NCBI GenBank assembly: GCA_047615875.1
Contig: JBLHGU010000296.1
Coordinates: 1-5,661, forward strand
Length of the DNA stretch: 5,661 nt
Reading direction: 5' to 3'
Source of the DNA: JBLHGU01 sp047615875
GTDB taxonomy: Bacteria; Pseudomonadota; Gammaproteobacteria; Arenicellales; CAJQKF01
Part shown: positions 1 to 5,661 of the stretch, piece by piece
Layout: every line of letters begins with the position of its first letter
How positions within the stretch are numbered: the first letter of the stretch is position 1
Made by a program: the position numbers and the translations under genes
Notes under the pieces: generated by a model
Told to the model about the DNA's origin: nothing
Databases searched by the model: none
Seen by the model: the letters and a program-made list of their open reading frames with translations, nothing else

Positions 1-849
1 GATGTTATTAAGTATCGCGCTACAATTACCAATTCACTGGGTGTGGTGAGTGCGTTTATCCTTAATCAGCCGGAATCCGATCTGGATCGCAAGCACTCTC
101 TACGTACCATGGGTATGGCACCAAATAGTCCAGCACAGGAGTTAGGGTTGCGAGAACGTTTTGGAATTCAGAATGTCGTCGGCATGTATGGCATGACGGA
201 AGTTAACATACCTCTATACACACCGCTTGGCGTGTCTCGTCCTGATACTTGTGGAAAGGTGTGGGAAGAGTTTTACGAGGTCGAGATCGTCAATCCGGAA
301 ACCGACGAAATATGTAAGCGAGGTGAAACTGGCGAGATAGTGGTCCGATCCAGGCAACCCTTTGGATTTATGCTGGGCTATCTCAATATGCCCGAGAAGA
401 CCGTTGAAGCATGGCGAAATTTCTGGTTCCACACCGGCGACGCTGCCTGGATGGATGCTGAAGGGTATGTGTTTTTTGTCGATAGAATTAAGGACTGCAT
501 ACGCCGACGTGGGGAGAATATCTCTTCATACCAAATCGAGACCTGCATCGCTGAACATCCGGCGATCGATGAGGTTGCAGCTTATGCCGTGCCCTCTGAA
601 ATTAGCGGCGATGATGAAGAGATAATGATTGCCTTTGTCCAAGCGCCGACAGCTGCCATAAGTTTTGAAGAAATTGCTGAATTTTCCGCTGAAACTATGC
701 CGACATTTTCCATTCCAAGGTACTTTCGACAGCTGGATGCCTTACCTAAAACTCCTACCGGAAAGGTGCAAAAACATTTGCTTAAAACCCAGGCTATTAC
801 AAAAGACAGCTGGGATAGGCAAAGCCCTAAATCCGCCATTAAGCCATAG
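1..849 (+). CDS. Acyl-CoA synthetase (AMP-forming), CaiC-like, C-terminal part (5' end outside window)
   Basis: This is the C-terminal 282 residues of an ANL-superfamily adenylate-forming ligase. Such enzymes activate a carboxylic acid with ATP to an acyl-AMP and then pass it to CoA, in the cytoplasm. The frame is open from base 1, so the GTG codons at 43 and 46 are internal. Seen in fragment numbering: the A5 motif YGMTE (63-67), the ATP-ribose-binding motif FHTGD (143-147), the hinge DRIKD (161-165) followed by RRRGENIS, and the A10 motif TPTGK with the expected catalytic lysine K255. Members are usually a little over 500 residues, so about half is missing upstream, including the P-loop-like A3 motif. 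The hinge wording and the GKVWEEFYEVEIVNPETDE stretch resemble proteins annotated as crotonobetaine/carnitine-CoA ligase or simply ATP-dependent acyl-CoA ligase. The substrate cannot be read from this part. The TAG stop directly abuts the REP arm at 850. The family call is firm; the carnitine link is weak. Confidence 0.93.
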   Translation, partial: DVIKYRATITNSLGVVSAFILNQPESDLDRKHSLRTMGMAPNSPAQELGLRERFGIQNVVGMYGMTEVNIPLYTPLGVSRPDTCGKVWEEFYEVEIVNPETDEICKRGETGEIVVRSRQPFGFMLGYLNMPEKTVEAWRNFWFHTGDAAWMDAEGYVFFVDRIKDCIRRRGENISSYQIETCIAEHPAIDEVAAYAVPSEISGDDEEIMIAFVQAPTAAISFEEIAEFSAETMPTFSIPRYFRQLDALPKTPTGKVQKHLLKTQAITKDSWDRQSPKSAIKP

Positions 850-850
850 C

Positions 851-871
851 GTAGGATGGGTGAAACCCATC
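851..871 (+). repeat. Left REP arm, GTAG plus hairpin
   Basis: GTAG at 851-854 is followed by the stem GATGGGT (855-861), the loop GAA and the stem ACCCATC (865-871). It begins one base after the stop codon of the acyl-CoA ligase, so it would form the first structure in that gene's 3' UTR. It matches the right arm exactly in inverted orientation. Confidence 0.85.
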
Positions 872-988
872 AAAAGAAATATAACGAACCTAAGAAATCA
901 CAGGTGTTATCGTCCAAGGGAAACACACAAGAAAAATTTCCCAAAGGAAGCTACGACTTAAAAAACTAGCAAATTTTCACGCAAAAAT

Positions 989-1009
989 GATGGGTTTCAC
1001 CCATCCTAC
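989..1009 (-). repeat. Right REP arm, inverted copy
   Basis: On the minus strand this reads GTAG (1009-1006), then stem GATGGGT, loop GAA and stem ACCCATC, identical to the left arm. It lies 26 bp beyond the stop of the minus-strand DUF6489-like gene, so it would form a hairpin in that gene's 3' UTR. Confidence 0.85.
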
Positions 1010-1035
1010 GAAAACCGTCAAAATTACATCTAAAC

Positions 1036-1290
1036 TTATTTATCGTCACCACTTTTCTTACCAGATCCGGAAGCCATATTCCAGAAGGCATTTTGTAGCG
1101 ATTCCATCGATTTAAGATTATTGGGCAGGAAGGGTTCCAGCATCTTAACGGGGTCGTAACCCTCTGCGCCGGATAACATTTTCTCACGGAGTTTCTCTAT
1201 CATCTCCTCCTGTATGGCTGACACCTCTGGCAAGCCGAAAAATTCCCTCAGTTCAGCAGGGGTTGTATCTACTTCTATTTTTAATTTCAT
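1036..1290 (-). CDS. DUF6489-like small protein, 84 aa
   Basis: This small protein of unknown function resembles the DUF6489 family of proteobacterial proteins. Seen in the sequence: an N-terminal beta-strand-like stretch MKLKIEVDTTPAELREFFGL, then a helical charged region (PEVSAIQEEMIEKLREKM), a central segment with DPVKMLEPFLP, and a C-terminal part with LQNAFWNM before a short glycine/serine/lysine tail. The start TPxELRxFxGLPEV pattern and the C-terminal FW are what suggest the family. There is no signal peptide, membrane segment or cysteine, so a cytoplasmic location is expected. The start is ATG (1290-1288) with only a weak GAG-type ribosome site about 10 bases upstream. A perfect 12-bp palindrome lies 28 bases upstream of the start. 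It is transcribed towards the REPIN, and no partner is evident from the neighbours. The family is called from memory of the motif, not from a search. Confidence 0.82.
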   Translation of the reverse strand: MKLKIEVDTTPAELREFFGLPEVSAIQEEMIEKLREKMLSGAEGYDPVKMLEPFLPNNLKSMESLQNAFWNMASGSGKKSGDDK

Positions 1291-1317
1291 CTTATTGCGT
1301 CTCGTGTATGCCTATGA

Positions 1318-1329
1318 ACCCATATGGGT
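1318..1329. promoter_or_regulatory. Perfect 12-bp palindrome upstream of the DUF6489-like gene, possible operator
   Basis: ACCCATATGGGT is a perfect dyad centred at 1323/1324, ending 28 bp before the start codon of the minus-strand gene. Its position would suit a repressor site or part of a leader. I could not place a convincing -35/-10 pair around it, and a single 12-bp palindrome can arise by chance. Confidence 0.25.
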
Positions 1330-1450
1330 GCGACTTATTGATTTAAGTTTCTAGCCCAGAATTACTATCTCCAGGTTAGCTGTTCATTCTTTCTGCACAA
1401 TTATATTAATCTATTCAGTCATTAATTCAAGTAACTCATCTTGGTAAGCT

Positions 1451-2158
1451 CTATTCTTCATTTGGTTTCGAATCCCCGCTAACTAATCGCCAAACTTCCC
1501 TGGCCATAGGCAGATCTGTTTCATCAACCGATGGGTTTTTCTTCAGTGACCTTGCCAAACGCTGATAATGAACAAACTTAAGGTACTCAACAACCACTTG
1601 AACCAGTCCGTATTGTGATCGCCACCAGTGTTTAATGAGCTTACGGGAATAAGGAGTTGCTACACAGAAAATGTCGATATCGTCGCGCGCTATAACTTTC
1701 TTGAATGTCCATAAAGCACGGCGGGAATGAAAGGCATCGGTGACGATACAAATACTTGTATAATTTTGTGCACGAATGAACCCGCCAAGTAAAATGGCTT
1801 CGCCCCAGGTTCCTGATATCCAACGCTCACTATCAACCAGCTTGATATCATCATCCGTCACTCCAAGCTTTAATAAGAGCTTGCAGCTCGCTTCACTAAT
1901 ATTCGGAATGATACCCATCCTCACTTCCCGTGTATCGGCAAGACGGGCTATTAGAATCGGTACCGGATGCTTTTTGTACAGCTCCGCTGCATAGAATACC
2001 CGAGTACTGATATTGCCGTTCATCACAACCATAGCATCAAAATCAGGTGCGCGAGTATTGTTGATAAGCAGAAAATTACCGATCCTGCTCAAAATGATTT
2101 TTCGCGCAAAGAATATCAACGTGGCGAGAAGGAGTAACAACGCAGCCGAAAAGATCAT
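1451..2158 (-). CDS. DUF218 (YdcF/SanA/ElyC-type) membrane-anchored protein
   Basis: This is a DUF218-domain protein of 235 residues from the ATG at 2158. Known relatives SanA and ElyC act in cell-envelope barrier and peptidoglycan or undecaprenyl-carrier functions, but the reaction of the family is not settled. Seen: a hydrophobic segment at about residues 2-18 followed by basic RKIILSR, which suggests one N-terminal anchor; the first strand of the fold at DAMVVMNGN (41-49) followed by a conserved arginine (R53); GTWGEA (116-121), matching the family's NTxENA-like site; and VTDAFHSRRA (139-148), matching the hallmark VTSAFHMxRA. The usual glycine-rich VVLGGG is replaced by VVMNGN. The C-terminal region WWRSQYGL...VVEYLKFVHYQRL is typical of the family's last helices. 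An in-frame TTG at 2173 would add MRHHS, giving a basic n-region that suits membrane insertion. Neither start has a good ribosome site. It diverges from the long exported-protein gene. Confidence 0.85.
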   Translation of the reverse strand: MIFSAALLLLLATLIFFARKIILSRIGNFLLINNTRAPDFDAMVVMNGNISTRVFYAAELYKKHPVPILIARLADTREVRMGIIPNISEASCKLLLKLGVTDDDIKLVDSERWISGTWGEAILLGGFIRAQNYTSICIVTDAFHSRRALWTFKKVIARDDIDIFCVATPYSRKLIKHWWRSQYGLVQVVVEYLKFVHYQRLARSLKKNPSVDETDLPMAREVWRLVSGDSKPNEE

Positions 2159-2467
2159 TGAGTGGTGCCGCAAAATATTGCAAGTAAAAACATGAATTAT
2201 GAAGAGGCTAACCTCTGTCCTTGAATGACCATCACTGAATCGTACTCATTTTACGCTGTATTCAATAATCTACCCATACGACACCATAGTTAGTGTACAT
2301 TAGAAAGTGATACTCTGAATATGGTGGGTCATTTTGGGTATATAAACCTTGCAGGCGTGCATCGCCCGCATTACCTGGTTGGGTTTGCATGTGCAAAAAT
2401 AGTGCACCTTCGGCAAGCAATGTAACCCTGGTCACGGAAAAATACTTTTTAGTGTTTTAGACTAGCT

Positions 2468-2537
2468 GGGGAGCCATTCACCTTTTAAGCAGGAGTGGCT
2501 GCTATTTTGAAAAGAAGTGCTCCCCGGTTAGACGGGG
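2468..2537 (+). promoter_or_regulatory. Cluster of competing hairpins in the putative 5' leader of the long gene
   Basis: Three possible helices compete here. GGGGAGC (2468-2474) can pair with GCTCCCC (2519-2525). AGCCATTC (2472-2479) can pair with GAGTGGCT (2493-2500), with one G-U pair and a 13-base loop. CCCCG (2522-2526) can pair with CGGGG (2533-2537) over a 6-base loop. The first and third share CCCC, and the first and second share AGC, so they cannot all form at once. That is the logic of a leader switch, but no known riboswitch class is recognised and no transcript start is proven. It lies 115 bp or more upstream of the predicted start codon. Confidence 0.25.
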
Positions 2538-2643
2538 TAACTAGAAATAATAACTATCACTGGAGTTGACCGAACGTGGTTACTCAAAATACCTCATTAC
2601 CATTTTGCTTTGTGCTTAGCAACGCAATTAGAACAGAGTTCTT

Positions 2644-2647
2644 AGGA
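2644..2647 (+). promoter_or_regulatory. Ribosome binding site deciding a non-AUG start
   Basis: AGGA lies 5 bases before the ATT at 2653 and 8 bases before the ATC at 2656. It is the only good Shine-Dalgarno-like site just before the signal-peptide-like stretch of the long frame. In-frame stops at 2617 and 2629 exclude starts further upstream. No ATG occurs in any plus-strand frame close to it. Confidence 0.45.
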
Positions 2648-2652
2648 TAAAT

Positions 2653-5600
2653 ATTATCAATTATTTCAGAGCTCTCTCCCACAATTCTATTGGAATTGCG
2701 GCGGTTCTCGCAATTTCATTGTGCACCACTTCTACAGAGTCAGTGGCGGAAGAATTCGACTTGGGAGACGTCAATCGATCAATCGAAATACTGAACGAGA
2801 AGATCGAGCAAAACGCCTACTATGCTTCACCCCAACTTGGCTCGCCGTTGTATCGCCTGAAGAATGAGGCCGGTGGTTACCTGACAGCACGCACAAACGG
2901 AGAGCTCACTCTGGTTAATAAAAAAACTATTAACCCTATTCGCAAGATTCCCGATGCTAACCCTGACATTATGGCCTATGATGAAGCCTTTTTTGGTAAG
3001 GCAGAAGCAAAAAGACGTTCGGACAAAAGGCGGCGCAAAATCGCCGCCGAACGCTACGAGAAAGCCTTAAAACAAGGCGAAAGCCAGCTTTGGGTGCTTG
3101 GGACGGACAGTAAAGACCGCCCTGTAATCTCCAATTTGGAGACCGGTCGCGTACTAACCCGTGGAAAAAGTGTAGGAGCCGTCGTTAGTGTCAAAGCCAT
3201 CACCCATGGCAGTAATATGCCACACGACCTGGCAAAGGCACTGGGACCGCAATTAGCACGGCAACTAAAATTTACACTGGAAGGCAAGCAAAATTGGACA
3301 CTGGAAGGCCCTGGTGAAGGCAAAGGCCTGGATCGTCTGGGTATACTCAACAGCATACCGAGGGAACAGCAACAACTACTGTCATGGCGTGCCAATCCAG
3401 ACTGGATTAACACGCCAGGCGCCACATTTCAATTAAAAAGTGATGGGCGCGGAAATGGTGAAAATGGTGAAAACAGTTATCTGACAACCTGCCAGAAGAC
3501 AGTTTGTACTACCGCGGATAAACAAGGTAGCAATTCAAACTGGGTGCTGGAGCCGGCCGATATCAGGCAACTCGGCAGGCTCACCATAGACGTTTTAAGG
3601 GAAATCAAACAATCGACTGGAACAGACGACAAAACTGAGTGGGTGTTTGAGGCAATTGATACGGCCCTTATCGAAGCAGTAACTTTTGGTATGGGTAAAG
3701 GTGCGGGTGCCATAGGCAAGGTAGCTGCTAAAAAGCTCTGGGGGAAAGCCGCCACCGAAGTCTATAAACAAGCTTTAAAACAAGCGGCAAAACATAGTAC
3801 CAAGAAGATGTTAACGCTGATGGCAAAAAATCAAGCGCGTTGGGCGGCAAGGAAGGCATCTGGAGAGACGGCCAAAGCGCTGGCCAAAGTGCTGTCTAAG
3901 AAAGGACTCATGGGACTCGCCGTCCACTCTGCCAAACACGGCGTCAGCGATGTTACTAAACGCATGGTGGCAAAGGAGGTAGCGAAGCTAGCGGCTAAAC
4001 AGACGGGTAAACGTTTATTACGACGAGCCGGGGTTCCGCGTAACAGGAAGCTTGTGCTTGAAGCGCTGGGAAAACAAGACACCACATTGTCTGGTTATGC
4101 GTTTACCAAAATATTTCAGGGCTCTTGCGACAATCGGGACGATCTACAGATTAAAGTAAATGACAACTTCATCTGGCCCCACGGCGGTGGGTCTTCAAGA
4201 CGCAAACAGGTTGATTGCCGCACGGGGTATACAAAGCCTCAAGTGGACGTTATTTTCCCGCTTCGATACGGTGCGAAAATTGGATTGGTAGAGCACGACA
4301 CGGGCTCCAGTTCCGACTCGCTGGGTTCAGTTTATTTTCGAACTGAGGATTTGCTAGAATTAGCCATTGTTGATGATGCGATGATTCCGCATACAGGCGA
4401 AAAGAGTCTATACGAACTCAGCTTTTCCATCGAACCTTACACAGCGGATAACCCGTTCTCTGTGGAAAAGAGAGTCAAATCCGTGGGCAAGTGGATAACG
4501 GAACGTGACATTCTGATTGATAAAAGAATGCGGGAAATGCCAGGTAACTGGCGGGTCGGCCATTACACCAAGGGCAAGAAGGACCGCAGCATAACCTGGC
4601 GACATACCCTCCTGCGCGGTGACCGTGGAATTTCAGAATCGGATGATGGGGTGAACTATAGTTATATGGATGCTGGCTTTCGCATTACACCGGCCTCAAC
4701 AGGTGAATGGAGCCTGGAAGATTTCAAGAGATGGGAGAGACCGCAAAGACGGGTAAATGCCATACCAGAGCCTGAAACTGGTCTTGAAAGACGACACCGC
4801 GTGCTGTCCGATTTTGACTGTGAAAAGACAGACCCGGACAGCGGGAAATGCACAAAGCCTGAAAATTACGAGTGCCTTGGTATGGACACTCAGATCGAAA
4901 ACTATTTCCTGGAAGGTAAGGAGAGTGATCTACACCCTGACAATGCCCTGCCGGAGGTTGAGTTTTACCGCCTGCAACGCCGAGGGTGGATTTGCGTTAA
5001 AGGTAAAAAAGTGGCCTTAAAACCGGCGCCTTTGCGACTGCTGGAATCCGCTGAACGCAGAAGACTTGACGAGCATTTAATTTTTGCTTCTCATGATACA
5101 GATACGGCTATCCTTGGGCGGTCTGCCAAGGTGGAAGAAGGAATCTATGACGAATATAACCAGGGCTGGAGTGGTGTGCCGTGGCTATTGCCTGAAGATC
5201 CCTATGAGATCGATGAGTATTTCCGGCTTCGCGGTCTAAAGACCCGACAGTCTATTGACGAATTCCTTATAGACTCCCCGCCATGGGAACTCAATAAAAA
5301 GATCGATTTGTTATCGAGGAAATATATAGAAAGGCAGCCAGCAAGATACCATAAGGGTACAGCGGAATTCCAAAAGGGTGCCAAATCGGTGTGGATGGAG
5401 AAGATTGAGCATCTTTCACTCAATCCGGAAGAGGCGCCGGAAACCATAGAAAGCGCCAGGCAGGCACTTATCGGCTACTGGCAAGTCGAACTTGACAGTG
5501 CCTTCAAGACCCATATCGGTTATTTTGAAGAGACCAAACTGGACGGTAAGCCCGTTGACTGGCGTAGTGCGTACTTCCTTTTCACAGCCGATGGACTGGT

Positions 5601-5661
5601 TATGAGCTGGGACGATGATTGGACCCTTGCAAAAAATGCCAGTAACCCCGGGCGTGTTGTC
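2653..5661 (+). CDS. Large exported modular protein of unknown function (3' end outside window; probable non-AUG start)
   Basis: I do not recognise this as a named family. The frame is open from the TAG at 2629 to the window end with no stop, about 1003 codons from the proposed ATT start. Residues 1-32 look like a signal peptide: R6 and H10, a hydrophobic core IGIAAVLAISL, and an S-V-A/E cleavage site after A32. Likely modules are inferred: a beta-trefoil-like region at about 64-302 (LYRLKNEAGGYL, QLWVLG, FQLKSD, SNWVLEP), interrupted by a basic linker at 117-141; an Ala/Lys-rich helical region at 337-476 with about 32 K/R against 7 D/E; a C2-like beta-sandwich at about 480-597 (DDLQIKVNDNFIWPHGG, VEHDTGSSSDSLGSVYF, YELSFSIEPY); and G-x-W lipocalin-like starts at W633 and W943. 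Eight cysteines after the signal fall in close groups (280/285, 492/522, 723/733/741/781), which fits disulfides outside the cytoplasm. A lectin-like head with a basic region would suit a secreted toxin, effector or surface protein, but no catalytic motif is visible. The first in-frame ATG is at 2971; TTG 2719 and GTG 2743 would cut off the signal peptide. Confidence 0.8.
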   Translation, partial: MINYFRALSHNSIGIAAVLAISLCTTSTESVAEEFDLGDVNRSIEILNEKIEQNAYYASPQLGSPLYRLKNEAGGYLTARTNGELTLVNKKTINPIRKIPDANPDIMAYDEAFFGKAEAKRRSDKRRRKIAAERYEKALKQGESQLWVLGTDSKDRPVISNLETGRVLTRGKSVGAVVSVKAITHGSNMPHDLAKALGPQLARQLKFTLEGKQNWTLEGPGEGKGLDRLGILNSIPREQQQLLSWRANPDWINTPGATFQLKSDGRGNGENGENSYLTTCQKTVCTTADKQGSNSNWVLEPADIRQLGRLTIDVLREIKQSTGTDDKTEWVFEAIDTALIEAVTFGMGKGAGAIGKVAAKKLWGKAATEVYKQALKQAAKHSTKKMLTLMAKNQARWAARKASGETAKALAKVLSKKGLMGLAVHSAKHGVSDVTKRMVAKEVAKLAAKQTGKRLLRRAGVPRNRKLVLEALGKQDTTLSGYAFTKIFQGSCDNRDDLQIKVNDNFIWPHGGGSSRRKQVDCRTGYTKPQVDVIFPLRYGAKIGLVEHDTGSSSDSLGSVYFRTEDLLELAIVDDAMIPHTGEKSLYELSFSIEPYTADNPFSVEKRVKSVGKWITERDILIDKRMREMPGNWRVGHYTKGKKDRSITWRHTLLRGDRGISESDDGVNYSYMDAGFRITPASTGEWSLEDFKRWERPQRRVNAIPEPETGLERRHRVLSDFDCEKTDPDSGKCTKPENYECLGMDTQIENYFLEGKESDLHPDNALPEVEFYRLQRRGWICVKGKKVALKPAPLRLLESAERRRLDEHLIFASHDTDTAILGRSAKVEEGIYDEYNQGWSGVPWLLPEDPYEIDEYFRLRGLKTRQSIDEFLIDSPPWELNKKIDLLSRKYIERQPARYHKGTAEFQKGAKSVWMEKIEHLSLNPEEAPETIESARQALIGYWQVELDSAFKTHIGYFEETKLDGKPVDWRSAYFLFTADGLVMSWDDDWTLAKNASNPGRVV

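Larger units (their letters stand above)
850..1010. repeat. REPIN-like element: two inverted GTAG-type REP arms
   Basis: Two perfect 23-bp inverted copies, at 850-872 and 988-1010, enclose about 115 bp. Each arm reads GTAG followed by a perfect hairpin with 7-bp stem GATGGGT/ACCCATC and a 3-base loop (stem-loops 855-871 and 989-1005). A GTAG tetranucleotide next to a short palindrome is the known design of REP sequences mobilised by RAYT-type (REP-associated tyrosine) transposases, and two inverted REPs make a REPIN. The spacer is AT-rich and non-coding and contains a smaller inverted repeat, GGGAAA (918-923) with TTTCCC (937-942). No RAYT gene is present in the window, so any mobilisation would be in trans. 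Because it lies between convergent genes, each hairpin could also protect or end the transcripts, but there is no clear T-tract as in a canonical terminator. Confidence 0.85.
2159..2652. other. Divergent intergenic region, about 0.5 kb, no gene recognised
   Basis: This stretch separates the minus-strand DUF218 gene from the plus-strand long frame and must hold the promoters of both. I see no protein-coding frame of convincing length, no tRNA and no known riboswitch pattern. It holds short dyads: GGCG/CGCC at 2354-2366, GTGCA/TGCAC at 2391-2407, and a cluster between 2468 and 2537. Weak promoter-like hexamers exist, such as TTGACC at 2566-2571 and TAAAAT on the minus strand at 2253-2248, but none has a good partner at 16-18 bp. 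Confidence 0.7.

Noticed and set aside
665..961. 98-codon plus-strand reading frame overlapping the ligase 3' end and the REPIN
   Set aside because: It lies in another frame over a strongly supported enzyme gene and runs through the repeat; its protein has no recognisable features.
966..1187. 73-codon minus-strand reading frame over the DUF6489-like gene
   Set aside because: It is an out-of-frame shadow on the same strand; the 1036-1290 frame has the family-like sequence.
2386..2408. CRP/FNR-like operator around TGTGCAAAAATAGTGCAC
   Set aside because: The half-sites do not match TGTGA/TCACA or TTGAT/ATCAA and the spacing is wrong; only a short 5-bp dyad is supported.
2522..2537. CCCCG/CGGGG hairpin as an intrinsic terminator
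   Set aside because: The stem is only 5 bp and is followed by TAACTAG, not a T-tract.
2507..2569. 20-codon leader frame starting at TTG 2507 after AGGAG (2491-2495)
   Set aside because: The spacing of 11 bases is long, the start is TTG, and the peptide MKRSAPRLDG... shows no runs or features of an attenuator.
2566..2594. TTGACC as the -35 box of the long gene
   Set aside because: No acceptable -10 hexamer at 16-18 bp; the nearest candidates (AAATAC, ATACCT) match poorly.
2719..2745. TTG 2719 or GTG 2743 as the start of the long gene
   Set aside because: Either would discard the hydrophobic, signal-like stretch that is encoded in frame behind a better ribosome site; neither has an AGGA-type site at a good distance.
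3054..4085. Three antisense reading frames (3054-3425, 3477-3755, 3831-4085)
   Set aside because: They lie opposite the long exported-protein frame, are compositionally biased (Ser/Leu/Pro-rich) as expected for the complement of a coding frame, and have no ribosome sites worth noting.
4408..5447. Other frames of 63-87 codons within the long gene (4408-4605, 4662-4853, 4757-5020, 5202-5447)
   Set aside because: All are shadows of the uninterrupted frame, with no protein-like patterns.

Overview
The window looks like a gammaproteobacterial chromosome fragment, probably marine or environmental. The reasons are a GTAG-type REP inverted pair, a DUF6489-like small protein, a CaiC-like acyl-CoA ligase and moderate GC content. 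This assignment is inference, because there is no rRNA or other taxonomic marker.

Layout. (1) Positions 1-849, plus strand: the C-terminal half of an acyl-CoA synthetase of the crotonobetaine/carnitine-CoA ligase-like type, cut by the window start. (2) Positions 850-1010: a 161-bp REPIN-like element made of two perfect 23-bp inverted REP arms. It lies immediately after the ligase stop codon, between two convergent genes. (3) Positions 1036-1290, minus strand: an 84-residue DUF6489-like protein. (4) Positions 1451-2158, minus strand: a DUF218 (SanA/ElyC/YdcF-type) protein with an N-terminal membrane segment. (5) Positions 2159-2652: a roughly 0.5-kb divergent intergenic region with several possible RNA hairpins. 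(6) Positions 2653 to the window end, plus strand: one uninterrupted reading frame of about 1000 codons whose 3' end lies outside the window.

The long frame is the unusual part. It has a clear signal-peptide-like start and no in-frame ATG until codon 107. The most sensible start is therefore a non-AUG codon (ATT or ATC) behind an AGGA ribosome binding site. The predicted exported protein appears modular: a beta-trefoil-like N-terminal region, a strongly basic Ala/Lys-rich helical region, a C2-like beta-sandwich, a cysteine-bearing segment and two possible lipocalin-like G-x-W modules. I do not recognise it as a named family. It could be a secreted toxin, effector or surface protein, but nothing in the window proves a function.

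No operon linking these genes is evident. The ligase and DUF6489 genes converge on the REPIN, the two minus-strand genes are 160 bp apart, and the DUF218 gene and the long gene diverge. The envelope-type DUF218 protein and the exported protein may share the divergent control region, but that is only suggested by position.
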